This document shows, one piece after another, positions 54,898 to 63,907 of a DNA stretch of 64,000 nucleotides. The notes below the pieces were generated by a model, which was not told the DNA's origin, did no database searches, and was given only the letters and a program-made list of their open reading frames with translations. The position numbers were made by a program, and so were the translations under genes. How positions within the stretch are numbered: the first letter of the stretch is position 1; every line of letters starts with the position of its first letter. This DNA comes from Acidobacteriota bacterium (GTDB lineage Bacteria; Acidobacteriota; Terriglobia; Terriglobales; Acidobacteriaceae), in NCBI GenBank assembly GCA_018268915.1, contig JAFDVQ010000001.1:558001-622000 (forward strand), written 5' to 3'.

Positions 54898-55686
54898 CTA
54901 TGCGCCAGCCTGGCGCGGTTTGCGGATGGCTCTGCCCGTGTCGGCGACATCCGGATCAGGCTGGGCAGGCTTCGCGGCTGGAGCCATCGCCGGATCCCAA
55001 TAGAGCAGTCTGCCGCAGCTGTCGCAATTCAGCAGCTGCCCTTCCCGAAGCTGATTCCATACCTGGGGGCGGACGCCCATCCGGCAGCCCATGCACTGCT
55101 GATTGTCGGCTCGAGCGATCCCGGAGCCCCGCTGAGCTGCGATGCGGTCGAACCGCGACAGCAGGTCCGGGTCAATCTGCTTGCGGAGCTGTTCACGCTC
55201 GGCAACGAGAACGGCCTGCTGCTCCGCGATCTGTTTCTGCTCACCAGCCACGTACTCCCGTGTCTTGTCCAGCGTTCCGGCGAGCTCCTCGACCTGCTTG
55301 CGCGATAAGGCCAGCGCGGCCTCCTGGGCCTCAGTGCGCTCAAGGCTGGCAAACTCTTCATTCTCCAGCCGTTCAATCTCTGAGCTGGCAAAACTCAGTT
55401 CGTGCTCGATGGCTGCGGCCTGAGCTGTGGTCGTCACCGAGTCCTGCTGGGACTTGAATCTGGCTGCCTTCTGGCGATGCTGTTCAACCTCGCGGTCGAG
55501 CTTCGTGCGCAGTGAGTCTTCCCGATTCAGCGCATCAGACGCGGCGGCGGACCGCTTCTGCATTGCGTCCAGAGCCGACTGCGCTTCGGCAATCAGCACC
55601 GGCAACGTCCGCGTCTGTTGAATCAGTCGGCCGCGTTCCGTTTCCACGGCCTGCAGCTTCACCAGGTGCTCAATCTGCTCTTGCAT
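54898..55686 (-). CDS. Coiled-coil protein with C-terminal C4 zinc ribbon
   Basis: A 262-residue protein. Residues 1 to about 180 form a long coiled coil (heptads of Leu, Ala and Glu, many Gln), and about 195-235 hold a C4 zinc ribbon: CMGCRMG...NCDSCGRLLYW. Proteins of this type (DUF164/zf-RING_7) are linked to RNA or membrane processes, but no role is established. I start at the ATG giving MQEQIEHL; the frame is open further upstream into the AsmA-like gene, but that part lies in a strong gene on the other strand. The tail is Pro/Ala-rich. It precedes the nucleotidase gene. Confidence 0.85.
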   Translation of the reverse strand: MQEQIEHLVKLQAVETERGRLIQQTRTLPVLIAEAQSALDAMQKRSAAASDALNREDSLRTKLDREVEQHRQKAARFKSQQDSVTTTAQAAAIEHELSFASSEIERLENEEFASLERTEAQEAALALSRKQVEELAGTLDKTREYVAGEQKQIAEQQAVLVAEREQLRKQIDPDLLSRFDRIAAQRGSGIARADNQQCMGCRMGVRPQVWNQLREGQLLNCDSCGRLLYWDPAMAPAAKPAQPDPDVADTGRAIRKPRQAGA

Positions 55687-55791
55687 GGCTGCCAAGCAGT
55701 TTATTGCATAGGCCGTCCAAGCAGAAAATCCAGCCAGATACTCGCTGCGAAGCATCCAAGTAGAAGGATGATGCAACGGGGGGATGGGGAT

Positions 55792-57447
55792 ATGCCACGA
55801 CGCAGAGCGCGTTGGCCTTATTGGGTCGGCGGAAGCGTACTGACGTTCCTGGCCACCGTCGCTGTGATCGTCGATATCCTGGCTCACCGTGCTGAGCCCT
55901 TCGTTCGTCAGCAGGTCGTTCAGGCTCTGTCTGAACGATTCCACGCGCATGTCGAACTCGACAGCTTTCATCTTTCGCTTGGTAACACGCTGCGCGGCGA
56001 GTGGGGCGTCTGGGGAGAGGGCAAGGGCCTCCGTATCTGGCCACCTGCCGAAGTCGAAGGCGTACAAGTTCCAATTCCAAAGCCGCCCATGGCGCCGCTG
56101 GTCCGTCTCGATGAGTTCCATTTCCACGCACCGTTGCACTACACATCCGGGCAGCCAATCCACATCACAATGGTGCGGCTCAAAGGGCTCGACATCCACT
56201 TCCCGCCGCGCTCGCATATGCGTAGAGCCAGCGAACCGAAGCCTGCCGAAGAGCCAATCAGACACAGCGTCAGCCTGGTGATTGACGCTTTGGATTGCAC
56301 CGACGTGCGATTCGAGCACGAGTCTGACAATCCAAACAAGCTCCCTTTGGAATTCGTGATCAGCCGCTTCCGTGCCAAAGGGATTCACTCCGGATCGCCT
56401 GTCAACTTTGAAGCCGTTGTGCAGAATCCACGGCCGCCCGGTGAGATTCACACCACCGGAGCGTTTGGGCCATGGGTGGTCGACGACCCGGGCAACAGCC
56501 CCATCCGCGGAGACTACACCTTCAAGCACGCCGATCTTTCCGTGTTCAAGGGCATCGCCGGAATGCTCGACTCAACTGGCCATTACATGGGAACGCTGCG
56601 CGACATGCAGGTTGACGGACAGACGGATACTCCCGACTTCCAGCTTGAGCGCTACGGTCACACCATGCTGCTCCACACCGACTTCGACGCGAAAGTCGAC
56701 GGCACGACCGGCGACACTTGGCTCAACTCGGTGAATGCCACCATGAACAGTTCGCATTTCATCACGAAGGGGCAGGTCGTCCGCGTGCTCAAGACGGGCG
56801 ACGACGGCCGCCTGCACAGCATCGGACACGACATCAGCCTGAATGTGAATGTGGACCGCGCACGCATCGAAGACTTTCTCCGGCTGTCGACAGATTCTCC
56901 CGTGCCCATCCTCGACGGCGGCGTACAGGTGCAGGCTGCGCTGCACATCCCGCCCGGAAAAGAATCAGTCATCGATCGCCTGGCACTGAAGGGTAATTTC
57001 CAGCTGACCGATGCGCAGTTCACCAATCTTGGCGTCCAGAAAAAGATTCGCGAGCTCAGTCTCCGTGGACAGGGCCATCCCGATCAGCTGAAGTCCGCGG
57101 AAGAGGAAAAGATCAAGTCGCAGGTCCAGGGTGACTTCGATCTGCACGGCGGCGTACTCACCATCCCTAAAGTGACTTACACGGTGCCTGGAGCGGATAT
57201 CCATCTTCACGGCACTTACCGCACCAAGGGCCAGACGCTCGACTTCACCGGCACAGCCAAGATGCAGGCTACGGTCTCCAAGATGGTCGGCGGCTGGAAG
57301 GGCTTCTTGCTCAAGCCTGCCGACCGCTTCTTCAAAAAGAACGGTTCCGGAGCTGAAATCCCCATCTATATCGCCGGAACGCGCGACGAACCTCACTTCG
57401 GCTACAACGGCGGTGGTGGCAGCCATCCCGAGCGGCCGGACAGGTAA
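55792..57447 (+). CDS. AsmA-like protein (AsmA/DUF748 type)
   Basis: A 551-residue membrane-anchored protein with an N-terminal transmembrane helix (about 9-29, WVGGSVLTFLATVAVIVDIL), followed by an extended beta-rich periplasmic part of repeated strands (GDYTFKHADLSVFKGIAGMLDS, KIRELSLRGQG, DFDLHGGVLTIPKVTYTVPGADIHLHGTY). AsmA-like proteins such as YhdP and TamB bridge the inner and outer membranes and carry lipids. I start at the ATG giving MPRRRAR, with a G-rich site upstream; the frame is open earlier. The C-terminal tail is Gly/Pro-rich. It is divergent from the zinc-ribbon gene. Confidence 0.75.
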   Translation: MPRRRARWPYWVGGSVLTFLATVAVIVDILAHRAEPFVRQQVVQALSERFHAHVELDSFHLSLGNTLRGEWGVWGEGKGLRIWPPAEVEGVQVPIPKPPMAPLVRLDEFHFHAPLHYTSGQPIHITMVRLKGLDIHFPPRSHMRRASEPKPAEEPIRHSVSLVIDALDCTDVRFEHESDNPNKLPLEFVISRFRAKGIHSGSPVNFEAVVQNPRPPGEIHTTGAFGPWVVDDPGNSPIRGDYTFKHADLSVFKGIAGMLDSTGHYMGTLRDMQVDGQTDTPDFQLERYGHTMLLHTDFDAKVDGTTGDTWLNSVNATMNSSHFITKGQVVRVLKTGDDGRLHSIGHDISLNVNVDRARIEDFLRLSTDSPVPILDGGVQVQAALHIPPGKESVIDRLALKGNFQLTDAQFTNLGVQKKIRELSLRGQGHPDQLKSAEEEKIKSQVQGDFDLHGGVLTIPKVTYTVPGADIHLHGTYRTKGQTLDFTGTAKMQATVSKMVGGWKGFLLKPADRFFKKNGSGAEIPIYIAGTRDEPHFGYNGGGGSHPERPDR

Positions 57448-57493
57448 ATAGCCAAAGTTGCAATTTCGAGCGGCCGCCGCGGACAGCAGTTCA

Positions 57494-57522
57494 TCTTCAG
57501 TCGCGCGAAAGCTCTATATAAT
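57494..57522 (+). promoter_or_regulatory. Candidate promoter of HIR-like gene
   Basis: TCTTCA (57494-57499) and a perfect TATAAT (57517-57522) are 17 bp apart, 42 bp before the start of the stomatin-family gene. The -35 is weak. Confidence 0.5.
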
Positions 57523-57563
57523 TCTCCGCATAATTCACTGAACCAACTTTGCGGAGGCTCCTT

Positions 57564-58481
57564 ATGGACATGGTCGCCCTGGTCGTGATCCTTGTTCTTG
57601 GCTTTATTGCTTTGGCTACGATTCTCGGCAGTTTTTTCACCGTCAGCACATCCCAGGTAGCCGTCATCACGCGGTTTGGCAAGTTCTTGCGCGTAGCGGA
57701 GGCCGGCCTCAACTGGAAGACTCCCTATATTGATCGTGTCGCCGGTCTCGTTAGCCTGCGCGTCAACCAGATTGCGCTGACGATGGAGACCAAGACGAAA
57801 GACAACGTCTTCGTCACGATTCCGATTTCAGTGCAGAATCGCGTCCGCCCCGAGCGCGTGTATGACGCCTTCTACAAGCTGTCCGACCCGGTTGCGCAAA
57901 TCAAGTCCTACGTTGAGCAGGTGATTCTCGGTCACGTGCCCAGCATGACCCTCGACGAGGTCTTCGCATCGCAGTCGAGCATCGCCGCAGCCGTCAAGCA
58001 GGAACTCGACTCCGACATGGCGGCCTTCGGATACGAGATCGTCAACGTTCTTGTCACCGACATCATTCCCGACCAGAAGGTCAAGTCAGCGATGAACGAC
58101 ATCAACGCCGCGCAGCGCGAGCAGGTTGCCGCACAGGCCCGCGGCGAAGCCGACAAGATTCTGGTCGTCAAGAAAGCCGAGGCGGAAGCTGAAAGCAAAG
58201 CGCTGCAAGGGCAGGGAATTGCCAACCAGCGCAAAGCGATCATCGAAGGCCTGCAGACCTCTGTCGAGCAGTTCCAGAAAGCCGTCGAAGGCGCGACTTC
58301 AAGAGACGTCATGCAGCTGGTCCTCGTAACGCAATACTTCGATACCCTCAAGGCCATCGGCGAGAGCGACAAGACCAACACGCTCTTCGTCTCACATTCG
58401 CCGGGCGCGGTGAAAGAGGTATCAGATCAGATCCTCGACTCAATGCTCACAGCGCAGAGCGCATCAATGGCGTCCCGATGA
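57564..58481 (+). CDS. SPFH/stomatin-family protein, HIR-like
   Basis: A 305-residue membrane-associated protein. An N-terminal hydrophobic segment (about 3-22) precedes the SPFH domain (from SQVAVITRFGKF, about 30-215), with a coiled-coil stretch (AQREQVAAQARGEADKILVVKKAEAEAES) and the C-terminal block GIANQRKAIIEGLQ, DVMQLVLVTQYFDTLKAIGESDKTN and HSPGAVKEVSDQIL. This C terminus resembles plant hypersensitive-induced response (HIR) proteins more than HflC or QmcA, by memory. The start ATG has GGAGG 6 bp upstream. It is followed 18 bp later by an AT-richer unknown gene. Confidence 0.85.
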   Translation: MDMVALVVILVLGFIALATILGSFFTVSTSQVAVITRFGKFLRVAEAGLNWKTPYIDRVAGLVSLRVNQIALTMETKTKDNVFVTIPISVQNRVRPERVYDAFYKLSDPVAQIKSYVEQVILGHVPSMTLDEVFASQSSIAAAVKQELDSDMAAFGYEIVNVLVTDIIPDQKVKSAMNDINAAQREQVAAQARGEADKILVVKKAEAEAESKALQGQGIANQRKAIIEGLQTSVEQFQKAVEGATSRDVMQLVLVTQYFDTLKAIGESDKTNTLFVSHSPGAVKEVSDQILDSMLTAQSASMASR

Positions 58482-58499
58482 TCAAGGCAGGGAGAGTGA

Positions 58500-59150
58500 A
58501 TGGCATACTTCAAAGACCTCACTCGATATGAATACTCAAAGCTGCCGGGCAAGCGGTTAGGCGAACAATACAACGTTGGGTGGTTGGAAGAAGGCGCCTC
58601 GTATCCTACGGGAGACGTTGAGCCTGCATTAGTCGAGAAACTTCTGGCGTTATGCAAGTGGCCCGTGAACCGATACCGGGGATGGCACGGATGTCACTTC
58701 TGCCGCGAAAACCCGGTGCGGATTGAGGATTCTGACGGACAGTTTTGTCTAGGAGACGGCGAAATTCGGGTGGTCGGAGTTGACGAAAAGGTCGCGTATG
58801 CGGCTCCGAATCTGATCTATCACTACGTTGTCGTGCACAGATATCTGCCACCGGTTGAATTCCTAAACACTTTGAGAGCAATGACGCTACGCGCGCCCGG
58901 GGAGATCCGAGCTCTCGAATCGATTGAAGATTTTCAAAATGGGTTGCTATCGGTTGAAACTCTCTCTTCGTTGTTGAGGAGAATCGCCGAAAGCGGTAAG
59001 CCCCCAGTTTCGGAAAGATCGCGCGCCGCTATGATGGACGTGGCAATCTCCATTGACAATGCCCGAGGACTTCCCGACATCAAAGCTCGGGAAAGCATGG
59101 CTCACATACTGTCAGAGCTTGCTAGGGCGTTGCGCAAGACCAATCCATGA
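58500..59150 (+). CDS. Unknown protein, AT-richer than neighbours
   Basis: A 216-residue cytosolic protein I do not recognise. The N terminus is rich in Tyr and Trp (MAYFKDLTRYEYSKLPGKRL, NVGWLEEGASYPTG). A Cys-x2-Cys pair (GWHGCHFCRENP) and a further Cys 17 residues on (GQFC) could bind metal. The C-terminal third is helical. Its G+C (about 48-50% in the lines I counted) is below that of the upstream gene (about 65% in one line), so it may be acquired. It starts 18 bp after the HIR-like gene, so the two are probably co-transcribed, although the composition differs. Confidence 0.65.
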   Translation: MAYFKDLTRYEYSKLPGKRLGEQYNVGWLEEGASYPTGDVEPALVEKLLALCKWPVNRYRGWHGCHFCRENPVRIEDSDGQFCLGDGEIRVVGVDEKVAYAAPNLIYHYVVVHRYLPPVEFLNTLRAMTLRAPGEIRALESIEDFQNGLLSVETLSSLLRRIAESGKPPVSERSRAAMMDVAISIDNARGLPDIKARESMAHILSELARALRKTNP

Positions 59151-59243
59151 ATACAGAAGAACGTCTGTCCCGATGAGACTCTGTTTGTCCTCTGTTGGAC
59201 ACAAGTTCGGATCGTTCGAAGCCATTCCAAATTACACTTCGAA

Positions 59244-59310
59244 CTCCCTCAATCCCCTCGATTGTGATACTTTGACCTGTTCCCACCGCAGCCGCATTTA
59301 CGAGCTGCGG
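59244..59310 (+). repeat. Conserved upstream block of GH13 gene 1
   Basis: A 67-bp segment 31-97 bp before the first GH13 gene. It resembles 61182-61248 before the second; the central 28 bp (59261-59288) match 61200-61227 at 23 of 28 positions. It is likely a regulatory or promoter region copied with the gene. Confidence 0.6.
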
Positions 59311-59340
59311 AATCATGACCTGCAAAACGAGGTACCCGCA

Positions 59341-61131
59341 ATGCAATGGACAAGATCTGCAGTAACCGCCGCCGCAATCTGCGCATTTGTTCTGAGTAGC
59401 GCATCTACGATTCCGATTGCCACCGCACAATCTTCCGCAACGACCCCCGTCGCGCAAGCCATCAAAGACCAGCCCACCGGCTCGGAGTGGTGGCGTCACG
59501 CCGTCATCTACGAGCTCTATCCGCGCAGCTTCCAGGACTCGAACGGCGACGGCGTCGGCGACCTCAAAGGAATCACCTCACGTCTCGACTACCTGCACGA
59601 CCTCGGAATCGACGCCATCTGGATCACGCCGATGTATCCCTCGCCTGGCATCGACTACGGCTACGACATCTCCGACTATGTTTCGATCGATCCGCTCTAC
59701 GGCACCATGGAAGATTTCGACAAGCTCGTGGCCGAGGCCAAGAAGCGCGACATCCGCATCCTCATGGACTACGTCATCAACCACACGTCTGATCAGCACA
59801 AGTGGTTTCTCGAATCCCGCTCCTCGCGCGACAATCCCAAGCGCGACTGGTATGTCTGGCGCGATCCTGCTCCCGGTGCACCGCAGGCCGAAGCCGGGTC
59901 TTCGAAAGATCCGAACCGGCCGCCCAACAACTGGCAGTCATGGTTTGGCCACTCCGCATGGAAATGGGACGAGAAAACGCGCCAGTACTACTACCACTAC
60001 TTCTACGTCGAGCAGCCTGACCTCAACTGGCGCAATCCTGAAGTGCACAAGGCCATGGATGGAGTGCTCGACTTCTGGATGCAGCGCGGAGTCGCTGGCT
60101 TCCGCATCGATGCCGTCTCGCGTCTTTATGAAGATCCTCAGATGCGCGATGATCCCTACCTGCCTGGCCATAATGCCTACGGCGATCGCAACATCCAGCA
60201 CAAGTACACCGACGATCTTCCCGAAGTCCACGATGTGTTGAAAGAGGTTCGCAAGGTCGTAGACAAGTATCCGGGAAATCCGATCCTTGTCACTGAGGCC
60301 GACGAGCCCAACGTCGAAGCTCTCACAAAAATGTACGGCAATGCGGACGAAGTGCAGTTGCCGATGGACTTCCAAATCGCCGACGTCAACGAGCTTTCCG
60401 CCCCGCGCTTTCGCAAGCTCTTCCATGAAATCGAAAACAACTCCGCCCACGGTCAGCCAGAGTACTTCTTCTCCAACCACGACCAGCCGCGCCAGTGGGA
60501 TCGCTATGGAAATGGCGACCACAATGACCAGATCGCAAAGCTGATGGCTGTTCTCGAACTCACCACGCGTGGCACGCCCCAGATGTATTACGGCGAAGAG
60601 CTCGGCATGCGCACCACAGATCCCGCGCGCGTCGAAGATGTTCACGACCCGATCGGCAAGCTCGGGTGGCCCAAGGAAAAAGGCCGCGATGGCGAGCGCA
60701 CTCCGATGCAGTGGGATGCAACGCCTCAGGCAGGATTCACCACCGTGTCCAAGCCCTGGCTCCCCATTCCGCCCACGTCGACGAAGTACAACGTCGAAAC
60801 CGAAAGCAAAGATCCGGATTCAATCTTCAACACCTACAAGCGTCTCCTGTCACTCCGCAAAACAGAGCCGGCCCTGCGCGACGGAGCCCAGATCGGCATC
60901 AACAACGACGATCAGAACGTCTTCGCATTTCTGCGTTCCACCGGCGACGCAAACATCGTGGTGGCGCTCAATATGAGTTCCAAGCCACAGAAGATAGCCC
61001 TCGACTGGAAGGGTCCGGGCGTCACTGGAACGAAGCTCGTCCCGCTCTACTCATCGCCAAATTTCAGCACGGACACAGAAAACCGGGTAGAGCTTCCCCC
61101 GTTCGCCGCACTCGTGGCCAGAATCGAATAA
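59341..61131 (+). CDS. Secreted GH13 alpha-glucosidase-like enzyme, paralogue 1
   Basis: A 596-residue glycoside hydrolase of family GH13. A signal peptide (about 1-27) precedes the TIM barrel. Catalytic residues are visible: nucleophile Asp in GFRIDAVSRLYEDP, acid/base Glu in LVTEADEP, and transition-state Asp in FFSNHDQPRQ. The opening WWRHAVIYELYPRSFQDSNGDGVGDLKGI is typical of oligo-1,6-glucosidase, trehalose synthase and related enzymes. It would hydrolyse alpha-glucans or transfer glucose in the periplasm. I start at the ATG giving MQWTRSAV; the frame is open about 100 codons earlier. A close paralogue follows 177 bp downstream. Confidence 0.92.
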   Translation: MQWTRSAVTAAAICAFVLSSASTIPIATAQSSATTPVAQAIKDQPTGSEWWRHAVIYELYPRSFQDSNGDGVGDLKGITSRLDYLHDLGIDAIWITPMYPSPGIDYGYDISDYVSIDPLYGTMEDFDKLVAEAKKRDIRILMDYVINHTSDQHKWFLESRSSRDNPKRDWYVWRDPAPGAPQAEAGSSKDPNRPPNNWQSWFGHSAWKWDEKTRQYYYHYFYVEQPDLNWRNPEVHKAMDGVLDFWMQRGVAGFRIDAVSRLYEDPQMRDDPYLPGHNAYGDRNIQHKYTDDLPEVHDVLKEVRKVVDKYPGNPILVTEADEPNVEALTKMYGNADEVQLPMDFQIADVNELSAPRFRKLFHEIENNSAHGQPEYFFSNHDQPRQWDRYGNGDHNDQIAKLMAVLELTTRGTPQMYYGEELGMRTTDPARVEDVHDPIGKLGWPKEKGRDGERTPMQWDATPQAGFTTVSKPWLPIPPTSTKYNVETESKDPDSIFNTYKRLLSLRKTEPALRDGAQIGINNDDQNVFAFLRSTGDANIVVALNMSSKPQKIALDWKGPGVTGTKLVPLYSSPNFSTDTENRVELPPFAALVARIE

Positions 61132-61144
61132 TCCAGGTTGGCTG

Positions 61145-61168
61145 GGCCCGACTCAAGCAGGTCGGGCC
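61145..61168 (+). terminator. Possible terminator between the GH13 genes
   Basis: Stem GGCCCGAC/GTCGGGCC with an 8-nt loop, 13 bp after the first GH13 stop. The following T-content is poor (TGTCAAACTCTGT), so termination may be partial. Confidence 0.4.
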
Positions 61169-61181
61169 TGTCAAACTCTGT

Positions 61182-61248
61182 CTCCCTCAACCCGTGGTCA
61201 TTGTGGTAGTTTTGCCTGTTCACACCGTTGCCATGTTCACGAGCACGG
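61182..61248 (+). repeat. Conserved upstream block of GH13 gene 2
   Basis: A copy of the segment before the first GH13 gene (59244-59310), with a 1-bp shift in the middle; it lies 61-127 bp before the second GH13 gene. Confidence 0.6.
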
Positions 61249-61308
61249 AAGCGGGGCTCGTCGATGTCTCTTCATTGGCGCTCGACCCCTATGAATAAGG
61301 AGACCGCA

Positions 61309-63087
61309 ATGCACTGGAACAGGAATCTTGCCCTCTTCGCCGCAGCCGCAATCACATTAGGAATGGGAGCGCTGAAAGGCAGCTCCCAGGACTCGACCAA
61401 CGAAAAGAACTGGTGGCGCAACGCCGTCTTCTACGAGATCTACCCGCGCAGCTTTGCCGACGCCAACAACGATGGCATCGGCGACCTGAAAGGGATCACC
61501 GCGCACCTCGACTACCTGAAAGAGCTCGGCGTCGACGCCATCTGGCTCACGCCGATCTACCCGTCACCGCAGGTCGACTTCGGATACGACATCTCCGACT
61601 ACGTTGCCATCGATCCGAAGTACGGCACCATGGCCGACTTCGACCGACTCATGACCGAGGCCAACAAACGCCACATCCGCGTGCTCATGGACATGGTGAT
61701 GAACCACTCGTCCGATAAACACAAGTGGTTCATTCAGTCGCGCGCATCGAAGACCAATCCTTACCGCGACTGGTATGTATGGCACGACGGCAAAGGCGAA
61801 ACCGCAACGGACAAGGGGAAGGTCCCCAACAACTGGGCTTCAGTCTTCGGCGGGTCAGCCTGGGAGTGGGACGACAAGACGCGCCAGTACTACTACCACA
61901 AGTTCTATGTTCAGCAGCCTGACCTGAACTGGAACAATCCCAAGGTCCATCAGGCGTTCAAGGACATCATCGCCTTCTGGCTGAAGAAAGGCGTAGCCGG
62001 CTTCCGCTTCGATGCAATCACCACCCTCTTCGAGGATCCAGCAATGGCGGACGAAGGGGTCGTCAAGGACAAGGATGGCAATCCTGAAATCCAAAATGGA
62101 GAGCCGGTTCTGGAGAACATCAAGACCGACAACCTGCCCGGTGTCCACGACGTGATGGCCGAGATGCGCGCCCATGCTGACAAATTCTCAACCAATGCTT
62201 ACCCCGGCACGCGCGTCTTCATCGGTGAAACCTATCTGCCCAACATTGCGGAACTCCTCAAGCAATATGGCACGCCAGAGAAGCCTGAGTTCCACCTGCC
62301 CATGGACACGCAAGTCCTCCTCATCAACAAGATGGACGCCAGCGCATTCCGGGCCAGGCTCGAAGATGCAGAAGGGGAACTTGGCGCCAACGTTCCTCTT
62401 TTCGTCTTCGATAACCACGACAATCCACGCATCGATGCGCGCTACGGCGATGGAGTGCATGACACCGATATCCAGCGCGTCCTCTCAACCGTGCTCTTCG
62501 CCAGCAAAGGCGCCGCACTCTTTTACCAGGGCGATGAAATCGGCATGAAAACCACACCGCCCACCCGCAAAGAGGATGTGAAGGACCCTGTCGGGCAGCG
62601 CTTCTGGCCGACTTACAAGGGCCGCGATGGCGAGCGTACGCCGATGCAGTGGACCTCAGCAATCAACGCCGGCTTCGACAGCCCGACTGCCAAGCCCTGG
62701 CTGCCGGTTCCAGCCAATAACTCCACGATCAACGTGCTGGCAGAAAAATCCGATTCCAAGTCGCTTTACACCTGGTATCGCTCCCTGATTCAACTCAAGA
62801 AGACGAACGCCGCATTTTCTGAGGGGAGCGACACGATGCTCGATCGAAATAATCCCAGTGTCCTGAGCTGGAAGCGCGTTGCTCCGGGCGCTCCTCCGGT
62901 CATCATCTGCGCGAACTTCAGCGCGGATCCGCAGTCGGTGGATCTCGTCAGCCAGGGCATTCCCGAAGGCGCGATCACCACTCTGCTGAAGACCCCCGGA
63001 GCCGCCGATCCGGCTTCGCTGAAGCACGTCAACCTGGGACCGTTCGGTGTCTACATAGGTCAGCTTCAATTCATGATCAGTCACTAA
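61309..63087 (+). CDS. Secreted GH13 alpha-glucosidase-like enzyme, paralogue 2
   Basis: A 592-residue GH13 enzyme related to the preceding gene. A signal peptide (about 1-25) is followed by WWRNAVFYEIYPRSFADANNDGIGDLKGI. Catalytic residues are Asp in GFRFDAITTLFEDP, Glu in VFIGETYLPN and Asp in FDNHDNPRIDARYG. The third motif is canonical here, while paralogue 1 has VTEA in place of IGET, so the two may differ in specificity. AAGGAG lies 6 bp before the ATG, and an in-frame ATG six codons earlier is also possible. The pair is likely to degrade storage or external alpha-glucans, but the substrate is not known. Confidence 0.92.
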   Translation: MHWNRNLALFAAAAITLGMGALKGSSQDSTNEKNWWRNAVFYEIYPRSFADANNDGIGDLKGITAHLDYLKELGVDAIWLTPIYPSPQVDFGYDISDYVAIDPKYGTMADFDRLMTEANKRHIRVLMDMVMNHSSDKHKWFIQSRASKTNPYRDWYVWHDGKGETATDKGKVPNNWASVFGGSAWEWDDKTRQYYYHKFYVQQPDLNWNNPKVHQAFKDIIAFWLKKGVAGFRFDAITTLFEDPAMADEGVVKDKDGNPEIQNGEPVLENIKTDNLPGVHDVMAEMRAHADKFSTNAYPGTRVFIGETYLPNIAELLKQYGTPEKPEFHLPMDTQVLLINKMDASAFRARLEDAEGELGANVPLFVFDNHDNPRIDARYGDGVHDTDIQRVLSTVLFASKGAALFYQGDEIGMKTTPPTRKEDVKDPVGQRFWPTYKGRDGERTPMQWTSAINAGFDSPTAKPWLPVPANNSTINVLAEKSDSKSLYTWYRSLIQLKKTNAAFSEGSDTMLDRNNPSVLSWKRVAPGAPPVIICANFSADPQSVDLVSQGIPEGAITTLLKTPGAADPASLKHVNLGPFGVYIGQLQFMISH

Positions 63088-63256
63088 GGTTCGGTTGGCA
63101 TTACACGATGACGGCGGCCCTTGTCTAAGGAGCCGCCGCTTCGTCTGTCGACTGGATTTTCGCGGCTCGACAGTCATTGCAGAGCCGCTCTAATATGCTG
63201 GAACGTCGTCCCGAAGGGGCGATCAAATTTCGACCCGTTCGTCAGGATTGAATCCC

Positions 63257-63907
63257 ATGGCTGAAACTACTCCCGAAAGAGCAAGAATCTTTGAGGCTGC
63301 TCTCGCCGAACACCTTCAGATCGTCAAGGCACTCAACGACCAGAAGCGCGTTCTCGATCAGATCGCATCCGAGATGGTCCTCGCCGTTCGCATGGGAGGC
63401 AAGATCCTCTGGTGCGGCAACGGCGGTAGCGCTGCCGACGCGCAACATCTCAATGGCCAACTCGTGGTTCGATTCCGCCACGACCGCCCCGGCATCCCTT
63501 CCATCGCCTTGTCGACCGACACATCGATCCTGACCGCAGCCAGCAACAACTACGGCTACGAGCACATCTTCCAGCGCCAGGTCGAGACGCTCGCTCGTAA
63601 AGGCGATGTCGTCGTCGCCGTATCGACTTCAGGGAATAGCCGGAATGTGTTCCTGGCCCTAGAGGCTGCTCGCAAGATAGGAGCGGTCTCAGTCGCCTTC
63701 ACAGGCAAAGGTGGTGGACTGATCGCCAAAGCGGCAGACTTTCTGTTCGAAGTGCCGTCGAACGATACCCCCCGCATTCAGGAGGCTCACATCCTGGCCG
63801 GACACATCCTATGCGAGGTGCTGGAACTCGAACTTAGCCAGAATTCGGCTGCCGCCGGACAGAACGGGATCGGGGCTAAAAGTCCTCTTCCGTCTCGTTC
63901 TCTGTAA
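63257..63907 (+). CDS. gmhA: Phosphoheptose isomerase GmhA
   Basis: A 216-residue SIS-domain enzyme that turns sedoheptulose 7-phosphate into D-glycero-D-manno-heptose 7-phosphate, the first step to ADP-heptose for the LPS core. The phosphate site CGNGGSAADAQHLNGQLV, STSGNSRNVFLAL and IQEAHILAGHILCE (with the metal/active-site Glu and His) are visible. I start at the ATG giving MAETTPE; an earlier in-frame start lies three codons upstream. The last 32 bp overlap the 3' end of a minus-strand gene. Its presence with lpxA suggests heptose-containing LPS. Confidence 0.93.
   Translation: MAETTPERARIFEAALAEHLQIVKALNDQKRVLDQIASEMVLAVRMGGKILWCGNGGSAADAQHLNGQLVVRFRHDRPGIPSIALSTDTSILTAASNNYGYEHIFQRQVETLARKGDVVVAVSTSGNSRNVFLALEAARKIGAVSVAFTGKGGGLIAKAADFLFEVPSNDTPRIQEAHILAGHILCEVLELELSQNSAAAGQNGIGAKSPLPSRSL

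Noticed and set aside
55687..56529. N-terminal extension of the zinc-ribbon protein frame
   Set aside because: It overlaps the AsmA-like gene on the other strand. The extension has no coiled-coil or domain character, and a good ATG lies at 55686.
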